DNA of 64,000 nucleotides from Halodesulfovibrio spirochaetisodalis (GCF_001672295.1 NZ_JXMS01000020.1:6275-70274), one strand, 5' to 3'. Shown: positions 43,124-53,726, numbered from the stretch's first letter. The notes: generated from the sequence alone by a model not told the origin. A program made the numbers and translations.

Positions 43124-45550
43124 CTAGAACATCTGCTTCAACAGATCTTCCCCGCTCTCAACAGGATCCCGTTGTTCGCGAGTCAGACGCTGTCCCTGCA
43201 TGATGGTCGGCTGTGTGCCTTCTTTAAACGGCAGGAAGTAACTCTTACCGCTGTAGGCACTGGCGATGCGACCGGAGCCGGCATCAATGCGAACCTGAAT
43301 AACTCCGGCAGGCATCTCAAAATCCTCTTTCGGATAATCATCAAGCACTTGAAGAAGATAGTCACGCACCACAGGAGACGCCGCACGGGAACCAGTTTCC
43401 CACTTACCCATTGGGGTTAGCTGGTCAAAACCCACGTATGCGGTGGTCACAAGGTACGGTGTCACGCCCACAAACCACGCATCTTTTTCGTCGTTTGTTG
43501 TACCGGTTTTACCACCGATAGGACGCTTCAGTACTTTAAGACGCCAACCTGTACCATCCTGTACAACCTCTTTCAGCAAAGTGGACATGATGTAGGATGT
43601 TTCAGGATCCATACCCTGTGTACGCTGGGTTTCGATGGAAATAAGATCGTCACCCCATGCATCTTTTACAGAGCGGATAAGTCGTCCTTTCACCCACTGC
43701 CCGCCATTGGCAAAGGTAGTGTATGCTTCAGTCAGGTTAATCGGCGAAACCGCCACAGACCCGAGAGAAACAGAAAGGTCATACGGGAACGGCCCTTCAA
43801 GTCCCATTGCTTTTGCACGCTCAACAACCTTAGGGATACCAAGCGCTTTCGCAACGCGGATGGTACAAAGGTTTCTGGATTTTACCAGTGCAGTACGCAG
43901 CAATGTAGGTCCATAGAATACACCTGAGAAGTTTTCAGGACGCCATACTTTGGATGTGGACTGGTCAGTATATACAATCGGTGCATCCAGAACGATGGAA
44001 GCCGGAGTATATCCGTTATCCATTGCTGTGGAGTACACAATAGGTTTAAATGCAGAACCCGGCTGGCGTTTTGCCTGAGTTGCGCGGTTAAATTGGCTTT
44101 CTGTAAAGGAATAGCCACCTACCAACGCAAGCACGTCACCGGAGCGCGGATCCATAGAGACTACTGCACCCTGAACATTCGGATGTTGCTGCAACGCAAG
44201 CGGCAACACGTCTTCTGCGGTCAGTAATTCCGGTTCCCAAGTTTCTTTCAGTCGCTCCGGTACTTCAATAGACGCCCATACGACATCACCAACTTTGAGA
44301 ACCTTACGTGCATCTTTCATTGCTGGCACGTGGTCTGTGGCAACTCTCGGGTTCGGTTTACGACACCAGTGCATTGTCTTGACCGGAATGCGTCCTTTCA
44401 TCTCACCAAAGCGTACATCTGCACCAGACTTTTCTACTTTGGTGACCAGAACCTGAATCCATTTTTTATCTGTAAGGAGCGCTGGTACTACTTCCTGCTG
44501 TTGCAGGAAATCGTCAACCATCTCAGTCTCAATAGACTGAATAGGTCCCTGCCAGCCACGGCGTTTGGAAGAGGCTTCCAAACCAGCACGTAATGATTCT
44601 TCAGCTGCATCCTGATAGTCCATATCGATAGCGGTATAGACTTTCAAACCAGCTTCATACACAGCATCTTCGCCGTAGCGTGGCAACTCAATGCCAAGCT
44701 TGCGCATATTTTCTTCACTCAAGTATGAAATGAGCTTTCTACGCACTTCTTCCAAATACCATGCGCCACGTTTCCAGCTCGGGTCTTCCATACTTTTGTA
44801 CACAAGCGGAGCTGTAATTGCGGTGTCATACTGTTCCTGTGTAATCCAGCCAAGCTCAAGCATACGACCCAATACGTAGCGCTGGCGGGCTTTAGCAGAT
44901 CCCGGAGCACGAAGCGGGTTGTATTTGGAAGGAGCCTGCGGAAGACCTGCAAGAATAGCAGCCTCAGCTACAGTCAGTTCATTAACATGTTTACCAAAGT
45001 AGGTACGGGCTGCAGCTTCTACACCGTAGGCACCTGCACCAAGGTAAATTTCGTTTAAGTAAATAGTAAGAATCTCGTCTTTCGTCAGGTAGCGTTCAAG
45101 ACGGAAAGCGAGAATAGCTTCTTTGAGCTTACGCTCATAACTTTTTTCTGAGGAAAGGAGCAGGCGTTTAATAATCTGCTGTGTAATGGTAGAGCCGCCC
45201 TGTCTGATTGAACCGGCACGCATATTCTTAATGAATGCGCGGAAAATCGCTTTAGGGTCAACCCCGTCATGCTCGTAGAAGCTGTCATCTTCAGCGGCAA
45301 GAAACGCGCGCTTAATAAGATCCGGCATTTCTTCGTGAGAAACAAGGAAGCGCTTTTCACGATAAAAATGACCCAATACTTGGCCATCACGAGCATATAC
45401 AGTTGTTACCAACGGCGGCTGATAGTCGTTGATGCGGGTAAAGCTTGGTAAATCTTTGGAAGCCCACCAGTACAAACCGGAAGCAGCCAAAGTACCTACA
45501 GCCGCTACTAACGCAAAGCCGATACAGGTATACAGCAATATTTTTTTCAT
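43124..45550 (-). CDS. mrcA: bifunctional penicillin-binding protein 1A
   Basis: This 808-residue class A PBP has one N-terminal membrane helix. The glycosyltransferase domain (about 55-230) carries EDDSFYEHDGVD and GGSTITQQ with catalytic Glu. The OB-like insert includes REKRFLVS. The transpeptidase domain (about 440-730) has nucleophile Ser in PGSAFKP, SRN, and KTGTT. It polymerises and crosslinks peptidoglycan from the outer face of the inner membrane. It is the last gene of a minus-strand run with the cysteine-cluster protein and the glycosyltransferase. Confidence 0.96.
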   Translation of the reverse strand: MKKILLYTCIGFALVAAVGTLAASGLYWWASKDLPSFTRINDYQPPLVTTVYARDGQVLGHFYREKRFLVSHEEMPDLIKRAFLAAEDDSFYEHDGVDPKAIFRAFIKNMRAGSIRQGGSTITQQIIKRLLLSSEKSYERKLKEAILAFRLERYLTKDEILTIYLNEIYLGAGAYGVEAAARTYFGKHVNELTVAEAAILAGLPQAPSKYNPLRAPGSAKARQRYVLGRMLELGWITQEQYDTAITAPLVYKSMEDPSWKRGAWYLEEVRRKLISYLSEENMRKLGIELPRYGEDAVYEAGLKVYTAIDMDYQDAAEESLRAGLEASSKRRGWQGPIQSIETEMVDDFLQQQEVVPALLTDKKWIQVLVTKVEKSGADVRFGEMKGRIPVKTMHWCRKPNPRVATDHVPAMKDARKVLKVGDVVWASIEVPERLKETWEPELLTAEDVLPLALQQHPNVQGAVVSMDPRSGDVLALVGGYSFTESQFNRATQAKRQPGSAFKPIVYSTAMDNGYTPASIVLDAPIVYTDQSTSKVWRPENFSGVFYGPTLLRTALVKSRNLCTIRVAKALGIPKVVERAKAMGLEGPFPYDLSVSLGSVAVSPINLTEAYTTFANGGQWVKGRLIRSVKDAWGDDLISIETQRTQGMDPETSYIMSTLLKEVVQDGTGWRLKVLKRPIGGKTGTTNDEKDAWFVGVTPYLVTTAYVGFDQLTPMGKWETGSRAASPVVRDYLLQVLDDYPKEDFEMPAGVIQVRIDAGSGRIASAYSGKSYFLPFKEGTQPTIMQGQRLTREQRDPVESGEDLLKQMF

Positions 45551-45576
45551 AAAGTTTAATCTCGTTTGCAGGGTGG

Positions 45577-46119
45577 CTATTCGCCTTTATCGAAGCCCCA
45601 GGCAGACCGCAGAGAGCTGAATATCTCCCGAACACGGGATTCATCCATCCCCAGCAGTTCCAGCGATTCTTCTACAGTGTCAGTCTCACGACAAACAAGA
45701 CAGCCTTGTGCCGTGAACATAGTCAGTTCCTTGCCGCGTACCCAAAACGGGTACACCAGGCAGAACCACGGGCGAGCTTCCCTTGGAAGCTGGCACCCCT
45801 GCTCTGTCAGATACACACAATATCCCTTTTCGTTGGATTGCAGAACCCTGTGAGTCTCGTTTGCAGGGAATTGTGTATCGATTTTGTTTATATCATGCGG
45901 GAAAAGTCGTTTTAGTGTCTTGATAAATTCTGGTGTGTTAGGAAGCACATTTGCACCATCGACATCAGGCGCAGCTACCTTAATTTTCTCCCATTCTGAA
46001 TCAGCAAGAGGAAAACAGAATTCAACATTTTGCGGATCTGCATGACAACAGGTTTTATTTTTTTCCGCACAACGTTCACAAACAGAAGGATCAACTTTAT
46101 TGGAAGAAAATGAACACAT
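45577..46119 (-). CDS. YkgJ-like cysteine-cluster protein
   Basis: This 180-residue cytoplasmic protein has the motif CERCAEKNKTCCHA near the N-terminus and further cysteines in QNVEFC, KGYCVYL, GCQL, PWFCLVYPF and GCLVC. This is the layout of the zinc- or iron-binding YkgJ/UPF0153 family. Its ATG overlaps the stop of the glycosyltransferase gene (TAATG). Function is not established for the family. Confidence 0.78.
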   Translation of the reverse strand: MCSFSSNKVDPSVCERCAEKNKTCCHADPQNVEFCFPLADSEWEKIKVAAPDVDGANVLPNTPEFIKTLKRLFPHDINKIDTQFPANETHRVLQSNEKGYCVYLTEQGCQLPREARPWFCLVYPFWVRGKELTMFTAQGCLVCRETDTVEESLELLGMDESRVREIFSSLRSAWGFDKGE

Positions 46120-47708
46120 TAGTAACTACCATTCTCTGGCTTAGGCCAATTTCCGTTATAATTTTTTGCAATGGCTATATAATATTTCGGCCCATACCCG
46201 TTCGTATGTGTCGTCTGATACTCCATTACCTCAACAGATTCAAACAGTGTCTTGAGGCGTTCCAGATCAACCGGCTTATGACGGACAAAAATAGCGTCCC
46301 ACCCTTTTTTGGCTTCAGGGGTTTCCCATAAGTCATACTGGGTCTTACGACGTCCCCAGTCCACACAGTATGCCTGTGGCTGACCCGGGGCATAGAATGC
46401 AAGGTTGGCAGTCACACCGTAGCGGTCAGAAAAATAAAATACTTTATCAGGATTCGGCATTTCAGCGGTAAGTTCCTGAAGTTTTTCAGACATGTCACTC
46501 CACCCCATTAACCGCATTGCAGGGTTAATAGAACGAGAACGGAACGGTAACTGTCCCATTGAGTGCATGATAAGGAACAGCACAATGCCGATAATAACAC
46601 CTGTCTTACGAAGTGGAATTCGCTTACTACGGATTACCAGCGCTGTTTTACCCCACACGTGCCCTTTTTCAGCAGCAAGAGCAGCCAGCATGATACCGGC
46701 GGCATAACTCATTGCAGACCAGTTCGGGTAAATGCGGGTATGGAAGCTCCAGAAAATAAAAAAGCCCCAAAGCATCCAAAATCCGACGCTGAGCAATAAT
46801 GCCTGACGTACTTCATCATCATTGCCGAGTTCTTCAGCACCTTTTTTCGTCCATCCCTGCTTGAGGGCTGTCCATCCACCAAAGATGAGGAATGCAAACC
46901 ACCAAGGGGTCAGCAATCCAACCTGCGAACCAAAGTACTCAGGGAAACGATCAATGCGGAAAAATGGTTTAGCTGTGGCAGACTTGTTTACTCCGGCAAG
47001 CTTGGCAACATGGCGGAAACCGACCCAGTCGTTCTGCATATTCCAGATAAGAATAGGCATAAAACCGAAGAAGGTACCAACAGCCATAGCCATGCAGATA
47101 CGCTTAACAAAGACTTTGCTGAGCATCTTTCTGCGCCACAAGCCGATACAGTAGAAAAAGACAACGCCTAGCATGGCGAGCATCATATATTTTGCAAGAA
47201 TACCCAGCGCCATTGAGGCAGCCAGTACAATGTACGGCAGCTTACGTTCCGGATTAATGCTTGCTGCATATAACGCAAACAGCGCAGTTACCCAGCATAC
47301 CAGCAGTGGGCTGTCCGTAGTCATCAAAATGCCGGACGCAAGGAACAGTGGAATGGTATTAGCTAAAATAACAGCCCATAATGCTGCTACCGGACGCTTC
47401 ATCAAGTGCCCCATACCATAAAGCAAAATAGACTGGGTTAACAATGAGTTGAATACTGCGCCAATACGCACACCAAACTGTGTATTTCCAAAAATGGATG
47501 TCCAGAACTTAATAGTCCAGGCAATTAGAGGCCCTTTAGAATAGTAAGAGAACTGCATATGACGCGTCCAATCCCAATACTGGGCTTCGTCGTATACAAG
47601 ATCAAGCTGATTGGTCCATAAAAAAGCGATACGGACAAGAGTTGTACAGATAATAATCGAGGCTGCGATCAAATATGGATGACGCTGCCAGATAGCCGTG
47701 TTATTCAA
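46119..47708 (-). CDS. GT39/ArnT-like membrane glycosyltransferase
   Basis: This 529-residue polytopic protein has about ten hydrophobic helices. The early periplasmic loop motif LVYDEAQYWDW holds the conserved acidic residues of the PMT/ArnT superfamily. A soluble C-terminal part follows from about 420. It transfers a sugar from a polyprenyl-phosphate donor at the periplasmic face; the acceptor is unknown. The start codon is TTG with AGAGAGGT upstream. It heads the three-gene run ending in PBP1A, so a cell-envelope role is likely. Confidence 0.87.
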   Translation of the reverse strand: MNNTAIWQRHPYLIAASIIICTTLVRIAFLWTNQLDLVYDEAQYWDWTRHMQFSYYSKGPLIAWTIKFWTSIFGNTQFGVRIGAVFNSLLTQSILLYGMGHLMKRPVAALWAVILANTIPLFLASGILMTTDSPLLVCWVTALFALYAASINPERKLPYIVLAASMALGILAKYMMLAMLGVVFFYCIGLWRRKMLSKVFVKRICMAMAVGTFFGFMPILIWNMQNDWVGFRHVAKLAGVNKSATAKPFFRIDRFPEYFGSQVGLLTPWWFAFLIFGGWTALKQGWTKKGAEELGNDDEVRQALLLSVGFWMLWGFFIFWSFHTRIYPNWSAMSYAAGIMLAALAAEKGHVWGKTALVIRSKRIPLRKTGVIIGIVLFLIMHSMGQLPFRSRSINPAMRLMGWSDMSEKLQELTAEMPNPDKVFYFSDRYGVTANLAFYAPGQPQAYCVDWGRRKTQYDLWETPEAKKGWDAIFVRHKPVDLERLKTLFESVEVMEYQTTHTNGYGPKYYIAIAKNYNGNWPKPENGSY

Positions 47709-48065
47709 AATAGACCTCTCTAAACAATATACAATGATTACGCGTGGTCATACTTGTCATGTTTGCTGCAAGCACAAAAAAACGCGTAGTATAATCCTTA
47801 TACGGTAAAGGCTCCCTAATTCATACCAGTTATGGCTAATTGTCAACTCCGGTAATTTTTCTATAACCTATTGCCTTACTGATAAATTTGCTCGACGCGC
47901 AAAGCTGTAAATTTTTTTTAATAAGGCTCACCCGCCAATGCAGCATCTCTCTTAGCTATACAAGGAAAAACGTGGTAACATGCTACACTGTATACCATTT
48001 TTACACTGTATCTGTTTGCAACCCCATATCCTGAAGATTCCCGTGAGACACCATCTGGAGGCTGT
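47709..48065. other. intergenic region between divergent glycosyltransferase and RND operons
   Basis: These 357 bases are AT-rich and hold no supported gene. They should contain both divergent promoters. No local regulator gene adjoins the efflux genes and no clear operator dyad was seen. Confidence 0.45.
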
Positions 48066-49322
48066 ATGGCGGAGCGTTACCACCAAAAAGTACTTTTTTT
48101 TACTGCATGCATCGTATGTGCGTTCATACTCGCCGCCTGTTCAGGTAACGGCAACCAGCAACAAGGCGTTATACCGGACGTGGATGTGGTTTCAGTGCCT
48201 CAAAAGCCCGTTGCCAACACATGGACAGCTGTCGGGCGCGTGGACTCCAAGGATATTGTTCAAATTCAATCTCGCGTTGAAGGCTTTCTGATAGAAAAAG
48301 ATTTCATTGAAGGGGACATTGTTAAGAAAGATCAAGTTCTCTTTAAAATTGATCCCAAGCCGTTTCAGGCTGACTTGATGCTGGCAAAAGCCAATGTGGA
48401 AAAAGCACAGGCAGCACTTATTGAAGCCAAACAAAACCTGCAACGCGGCGCTCAATTGTATGCTGGCAAAAACATCAGTAAATCAGAACTGGATGCCTAC
48501 ACGAGCACAGAACGACAAGCAGCAGCAGAGGTTGATGCCGCCAAAGCTCAAGCGTATTCTGCCGCCATTAACCTCGGATATACAACAATTTCTGCGCCTT
48601 TTGCCGGCCGTATTGGTAAGACAATCTATTCTGTAGGCAACCTTATCTCACCAGCTAGCGGCACACTTGCTACAATCTATTCAATCGACCCTATCTATGT
48701 GTATTTTACAATAGATGAGAAAGATGTTGTCACATACCGGCAAAAATGGGGTTACAATAAAACTCCAAGTCTCAAGTACTCGCTAGTTCTTCCAAACGGG
48801 ATAGACTACCCCCTTAACGGAACACTGGATTTTGCTCAGCCGTTTATTGATAAAGATACAGGTACAATCGATCTGCGCTGCGTATTCCCGAACCCTGACA
48901 ACCTATTACTTTCAGGGATGTATACAACTGTTATTGTGCAGGATGCAGAAAAAAAAGTTATGCCGCTTGTACCACAGGCAAGTGTCCAACAAAACCAGTC
49001 CGGTTATACCGTGGTCGTGGTGGACAAAAACAATGTTGCAGTTTCCCGTAAAGTACAACTCGGAGCACGGCTTGACGCCATGTGGGTTGTTATCGACGGT
49101 CTGAAGGCCGGCGAACACGTTATTGTTGAAGGACTGCAAAAAGTTGAACTAGGAAAACAGGTTAAACCCAATATTGTTACAGTAGATCCTAAAACCGGCG
49201 TTATCATCAAACGCCCTGTAAATGGAAACAACGCCTCCGGTACCAAAAAATCAGGCGCTACACCCCCTAAAAAAACTCCAGTTAAAAAGCCTTCTTCAAC
49301 CTCTTCCGGTAGCGGGAGCTAG
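48066..49322 (+). CDS. RND efflux periplasmic adaptor lipoprotein (AcrA/MexE type)
   Basis: This 418-residue membrane-fusion protein has a lipoprotein signal (lipobox LAAC near residue 22). A barrel/lipoyl part follows (GRVDSKDIVQIQSRVEGF with INLGYTTISAPFAGRIG), then a helical hairpin (about 105-165), and a beta-barrel part with FTIDEKDV. The C-terminal tail is Lys/Pro/Ser/Thr-rich. It bridges the inner-membrane pump to an outer-membrane channel. GGAGG precedes the start; the pump gene follows two bases later. Confidence 0.94.
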   Translation: MAERYHQKVLFFTACIVCAFILAACSGNGNQQQGVIPDVDVVSVPQKPVANTWTAVGRVDSKDIVQIQSRVEGFLIEKDFIEGDIVKKDQVLFKIDPKPFQADLMLAKANVEKAQAALIEAKQNLQRGAQLYAGKNISKSELDAYTSTERQAAAEVDAAKAQAYSAAINLGYTTISAPFAGRIGKTIYSVGNLISPASGTLATIYSIDPIYVYFTIDEKDVVTYRQKWGYNKTPSLKYSLVLPNGIDYPLNGTLDFAQPFIDKDTGTIDLRCVFPNPDNLLLSGMYTTVIVQDAEKKVMPLVPQASVQQNQSGYTVVVVDKNNVAVSRKVQLGARLDAMWVVIDGLKAGEHVIVEGLQKVELGKQVKPNIVTVDPKTGVIIKRPVNGNNASGTKKSGATPPKKTPVKKPSSTSSGSGS

Positions 49323-49324
49323 GC

Positions 49325-52300
49325 ATGACGATAAGCCATTTCTTTATCGACAGGCCTAAGTTCGCCATCGTCATATCCATTGTTATCACGCTGGTGGGGT
49401 CACTGGCGTTACTTACACTTCCTGTTGCTCAGTATCCGGACATCACACCACCGATTGTTACAGTTACTGCAACATATCCGGGCGCAAGTCCTGAAATCCT
49501 CGAACGTACTGTTATCAAACCGCTTGAAGACAATATTAACGGTGTTGATGACATGATCTACATTTCGTCTTCTGCCGACACCACGGGTACGGCCAAAACC
49601 TCCATTACCTTTCTTCCAAATGCCGACCCTGATATTGCTCAGGTTAACGTACAAAACCGCGTTTCACAGGCAGAACCAAACCTCCCTGAACAGGTCAGAC
49701 GACTCGGGGTAAAGGTAAATAAAGAATCAACAACCATGTTGCTCGGAGTCAGTCTGATATCGCCGGACAACAGCTACAGTTCCTTATATTTAAACAACTA
49801 CGCCAAACAATTTGTTGTTGACCCGTTGAAGCGAATCAAAGGGGTTTCCAACGTTCAAATATTCGGTTCACCGTATTCCATGCGCATCTGGCTTGATCCT
49901 AAGCTCATGGAATCGTACAGAATGACCACGTCTGATGTTCAGGACGCCTTGCAGCAGCAGAACATTATTGTTGCCGCAGGCAGCATAGGCGGAGGCCCGA
50001 ACGTTCCTCAGCAGCAGTTCCGTTACACCGTTCAGGCTCAAGGACGCCTCATTACTGTTGAAGAATTCAACAACATCATTTTGCGCACCTCCCCCAACGG
50101 AGCCATTGTGCGCGTTAAGGATATTGGTCGGGCAGAGCTTGGTGAACAGTCATACGACTCCTCGGCAAAACTGGATAACAAGCCGCAATCATTTGTGGTT
50201 GTCTACCAGAACACAGACGGCAACGCACTGGACATTGCCCAAAATGTCTACAAACAAATGGAGATACTCTCCAAACAGTTTCCTAGGGGTGTTGAATACC
50301 TCATTCCGTATGACACAACTGTCTTCATTAAGCGCTCTATCGATGAAGTCGTTATCACTCTGCTGCAAGCAGTGGGACTTGTTATTCTTGTCGTATTCCT
50401 TTTTCTGCAAAATGTGCGTGCTACCTTTATTCCTACGGTTGCCATTCCGGTATCACTCATCGGCACCTTTGCGGTCATGCAGGCACTGGGCTATTCAATC
50501 AATACTATCTCGCTGTTCGGACTGGTTCTCGCCATCGGGGTTGTTGTCGATGATGCCATTGTCGTTATTGAAAACGTAGAACGCCACATTACCGAGACGA
50601 AACTACCGCCCCGTGAAGCAGCACGAAGAGCCATGTCCGAAGTGACCAGTCCGGTCATTGCAACCACGTTGGTGCTACTGGCAGTATTTGTACCGGTCAT
50701 GTTCATGCCGGGGATTACTGGCGGATTATACAGGCAATTTGCGGTCACCATTTCCGTTTCTGTTCTCATTTCGTCCGTTAACGCACTTACCCTCAGCCCT
50801 GCCTTATGCTCACTGCTTCTTAAAGAAGGACATATAGAACCCATACGATTTCTGCGCCCTATCGACAAAGCAATCAAATGGTCCACTAAAAAATATGGTG
50901 CGATTGTTACAACCATTTTGCGTCGAGGATTTCTGGTCGCTGCCGCAATCCTCATAATCTTTGGATCAACCGGATATCTCTATCAAAAAACTCCTACAGG
51001 ATTTATTCCTAACGAAGATCAGGGCTTCTTTTTTGTAGATGTGCAATTGCCGGAAGCCGCATCGCTGAACAGAACCATGCGAGTCCTGCAGGAAGTCACG
51101 AACATTACCAAAGAGGTTCCCGGTGTTGAACGTGTTATCACAGTCGGTGGCAACAGCTTTCTTTCCGGCAACCTGTCCAACACCGGCATGGTGATTGCCA
51201 TGCTCACAGATTGGGATAAGCGACCGGATGGAAGAAACCTGCGTCAAATTATGGCGGAAGCAAACATGCATTACCGCCTGTTCCCTGATGCAGCTCTGCG
51301 GCCTTTTGAGATGCCTGCCATTCCGGGAATTGGTACAACTAACGGGTTTGCTTACCAGTTGCAGGATACATTAAGCCGTCCGCCGGAAGCTATCGCCAAA
51401 GTTGCGTACGGCCTTGCCCGCGAAGCAACTATGGATCCTTCCATCCAGTTTGCTTTTACAACATTCCGCACTGATGTTCCGCAATATTTCCTTGAGGTAG
51501 ACAGAAACAAAGCAATGGTTCTCGGCATATCACTCGGGGATATTTACGCCACACTTCAGGCGCAATTCGGCTCACTGTATGTGAACGACTTTGTCCGGCA
51601 AGGACAAATTTATCAGGTAAATATTCAGGCAGATGCGAAATATCGAGCAAATCCGGAAGACTTCAGATTATTCTATGTACGAAACGGTAAAGGAGACATG
51701 GTTCCCATCACTTCCGTTGCCACTATCACCCCTATTCTGGGGCCAGCACAGGTGTTCCACTATAACCTGTATAGTACTGTAGCCATTAACGGTAACGCAG
51801 CGCCCGGCTACAGCTCCGGCGATGCCATTGGAACCATGGAACGCCTTTCCGAAAAACTACCGCCAGGTTATACATTCGAATGGACAGCTCTGTCTTTGCA
51901 GGAAATCGAAGCCGGTAACCTTGCACCACTAATCTTCCTGCTCTCTTTTACCTTTGTGTACCTTTTTCTGGTTGCTCAATACGAAAGCTGGATAATGCCC
52001 ATTGCCATTGTGGGGGCAGTTCCACTGGCTATTTTTGGTGCTATTGGCGGAACACATTACTGGGCACCGATATTTCAGTTAAACAATAATATTTATGCAC
52101 AGGTCGGGGTAATTTTACTCATTGGCATGGCAGCAAAAACGTCCATCCTCATTGTAGAATTCTCAATGGATCTATATAAAGAAGGAAAAAGTGCCCGTGA
52201 TGCTGCGATTACTGCAGCAAAAATACGGTTCCGTGCAGTACTCATGACAGCATTCTCTTTTGTGCTTGGCGTTTCGCCTCTTGTTGTTGCCACGGGGCCG

Positions 52301-52546
52301 GGCTCTGCAAGCCGCCATTCTCTGGGCATTGCTGTTATGTGCGGAATGCTTACGGCAACCATTTTTGCACCGTTGCTTGTTCCGGGATTCTATTTCTACC
52401 TCCAAAAATGGCTTGAATTTTTCGCCAGAAAAACTGGGGGGAACAGCAGACCGACACCACCGGACTCTGCAACAGAATCAGCAGACACTGAAACCTCGCT
52501 CGAAACGTCGAAACAACCAGACTCTGCTCCTGAAAATGGGAGCTGA
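49325..52546 (+). CDS. RND multidrug efflux pump, HAE-1/AcrB family
   Basis: This 1073-residue proton-driven inner-membrane transporter starts with the family N-terminus SHFFIDRPKFAIVISIVI. The twelve helices include the proton-relay pair in GVVVDDAIVVIENVERH (TM4) and the Lys helix region with AAKTSILIVEFS. The periplasmic loop has GFIPNEDQGFFFVDVQLPE. The C-terminal tail is Ser/Thr/Glu-rich. No TolC-like gene follows, so an outer-membrane partner must be supplied from elsewhere. Confidence 0.96.
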   Translation: MTISHFFIDRPKFAIVISIVITLVGSLALLTLPVAQYPDITPPIVTVTATYPGASPEILERTVIKPLEDNINGVDDMIYISSSADTTGTAKTSITFLPNADPDIAQVNVQNRVSQAEPNLPEQVRRLGVKVNKESTTMLLGVSLISPDNSYSSLYLNNYAKQFVVDPLKRIKGVSNVQIFGSPYSMRIWLDPKLMESYRMTTSDVQDALQQQNIIVAAGSIGGGPNVPQQQFRYTVQAQGRLITVEEFNNIILRTSPNGAIVRVKDIGRAELGEQSYDSSAKLDNKPQSFVVVYQNTDGNALDIAQNVYKQMEILSKQFPRGVEYLIPYDTTVFIKRSIDEVVITLLQAVGLVILVVFLFLQNVRATFIPTVAIPVSLIGTFAVMQALGYSINTISLFGLVLAIGVVVDDAIVVIENVERHITETKLPPREAARRAMSEVTSPVIATTLVLLAVFVPVMFMPGITGGLYRQFAVTISVSVLISSVNALTLSPALCSLLLKEGHIEPIRFLRPIDKAIKWSTKKYGAIVTTILRRGFLVAAAILIIFGSTGYLYQKTPTGFIPNEDQGFFFVDVQLPEAASLNRTMRVLQEVTNITKEVPGVERVITVGGNSFLSGNLSNTGMVIAMLTDWDKRPDGRNLRQIMAEANMHYRLFPDAALRPFEMPAIPGIGTTNGFAYQLQDTLSRPPEAIAKVAYGLAREATMDPSIQFAFTTFRTDVPQYFLEVDRNKAMVLGISLGDIYATLQAQFGSLYVNDFVRQGQIYQVNIQADAKYRANPEDFRLFYVRNGKGDMVPITSVATITPILGPAQVFHYNLYSTVAINGNAAPGYSSGDAIGTMERLSEKLPPGYTFEWTALSLQEIEAGNLAPLIFLLSFTFVYLFLVAQYESWIMPIAIVGAVPLAIFGAIGGTHYWAPIFQLNNNIYAQVGVILLIGMAAKTSILIVEFSMDLYKEGKSARDAAITAAKIRFRAVLMTAFSFVLGVSPLVVATGPGSASRHSLGIAVMCGMLTATIFAPLLVPGFYFYLQKWLEFFARKTGGNSRPTPPDSATESADTETSLETSKQPDSAPENGS

Positions 52547-52579
52547 TTATATCTTTTTGAGCAAAATTCCTTTTTTTTG

Positions 52580-52608
52580 TTGACGGCTACAGGTGTTCCA
52601 TATAAACA
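52580..52608 (+). promoter_or_regulatory. sigma70-type promoter of tRNA-Thr
   Basis: TTGACG and TAAACA are 17 bases apart (an alternative -10, TATAAA, overlaps), about 78 bases before the tRNA. Confidence 0.5.
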
Positions 52609-52685
52609 CCCTTTTCGCAGCGCGTCACTCACGCTCACGATACAGCACTATATGGCCTTGGACACAGCTAAGGTCGTTTATAGAA

Positions 52686-52761
52686 GCTCTTGTAGCTCAG
52701 TCGGCAGAGCGCATCCTTGGTAAGGATGAGGTCAGCAGTTCAATCCTGCTCAAGAGCTCCA
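52686..52761 (+). tRNA. tRNA-Thr (anticodon GGT)
   Basis: A 76-base cloverleaf: acceptor GCTCTTG with CAAGAGC, D arm TAGCTCAGTCGGCAGAGC, anticodon stem CATCC/GGATG with loop TTGGTAA (anticodon GGT), T arm with TTCAATC, discriminator T and encoded CCA. Confidence 0.96.
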
Positions 52762-52767
52762 TATTTT

Positions 52768-52806
52768 AGAGGACAGTTTACTTTGTAAGCTGTCCTCTTT
52801 TTTATT
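52768..52806. terminator. shared terminator of tRNA-Thr and the LysR gene
   Basis: AGAGGACAG and CTGTCCTCT pair, followed by TTTTTT on the plus strand. It abuts the stop codon of the minus-strand LysR gene. Confidence 0.8.
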
Positions 52807-53698
52807 CTCTTGCTTCTGCAAATACACGTTGAAGCTGTTCGGCAAACCATTTTTCAGCAGGCCGAAGAGGAAAATCTTTTTGCCACAGCAAATAGTAAGA
52901 GCTACTCTGCCCTTCGGATAACAGCGTGACAGGCAAAGGCACAATCTCCCCCCGGTCTCGCACCCGCTTTGTCTGCGACTCTGCTAGCCATGCCCAGCCG
53001 ACGCCCTGCCGTACCAGCTCTCCAAGCATTCTGCTGTCATCACAAAACCAGATTTTGTCACTCATAACACCAGCAGCAGGCTCCCGCACTCCGCCACGGC
53101 TTGCTGTCACAAGCTGTGTATACTTCCACAAATCATCCCCTGTCACCACGGAAAGCTCAGCTAAGGGATGTCTGGATCCAGCCATGGGCCAAAAAACTTC
53201 ACGCCCCAACTGCTCCCACGAACATTCTGCATCCATGAAACTTGAGGTCGAAACTGCAACCCCAAGATCAACCCGTCCTTTCTGAATAAATTCTGTGACT
53301 TCTCCAATAGCCGCCCAAAGCACCTCTGCCTGCACGTATGGAAATTCCTGAGCAAACGCTGCAAGTACTTTTGCAATCAATTCTACTGGCACAACCTCTT
53401 CCACAGCCAATCGAATTTTCATCTGTGGCTTTGCAATAATCTGCTCTGCAACATTACTAACAACTCTGCACTGGTAGAGCGCCGTTCTTGCTGCACTTAA
53501 AATGCGTTCACCCTCTTCCGTTAACGCCGGATATTTTCCTGAACGATCGAAAAGGGAAACTCCCAGATCAATTTCCAAATTTGCAACCGCAGTACTAATC
53601 CTGCTCTGTGCCTTTCCCAGGTAGCGTGCGGCTGCTGAAAATGAACCGTGTTCCACGGCAGCTACAAATGCTTCCAGCTGATCAATTGAAAACTGCAT
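52802..53698 (-). CDS. LysR-family transcriptional regulator
   Basis: This 298-residue regulator has an N-terminal winged helix (SIDQLEAFVAAVEHGSFSAA, then RYLGKAQSRISTAVANLEID) and a C-terminal effector domain (about 90-295). I chose the ATG at 53698, which has AGGGGG five bases upstream. It is divergent from the PACE-type efflux gene at 53853. A perfect 19-bp palindrome lies in the shared promoter region, so it probably controls that gene. The inducer is unknown. Confidence 0.92.
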   Translation of the reverse strand: MQFSIDQLEAFVAAVEHGSFSAAARYLGKAQSRISTAVANLEIDLGVSLFDRSGKYPALTEEGERILSAARTALYQCRVVSNVAEQIIAKPQMKIRLAVEEVVPVELIAKVLAAFAQEFPYVQAEVLWAAIGEVTEFIQKGRVDLGVAVSTSSFMDAECSWEQLGREVFWPMAGSRHPLAELSVVTGDDLWKYTQLVTASRGGVREPAAGVMSDKIWFCDDSRMLGELVRQGVGWAWLAESQTKRVRDRGEIVPLPVTLLSEGQSSSYYLLWQKDFPLRPAEKWFAEQLQRVFAEARE

Positions 53699-53726
53699 AT
53701 ATCCCCCTGTCTGAGTCAACCTCGAT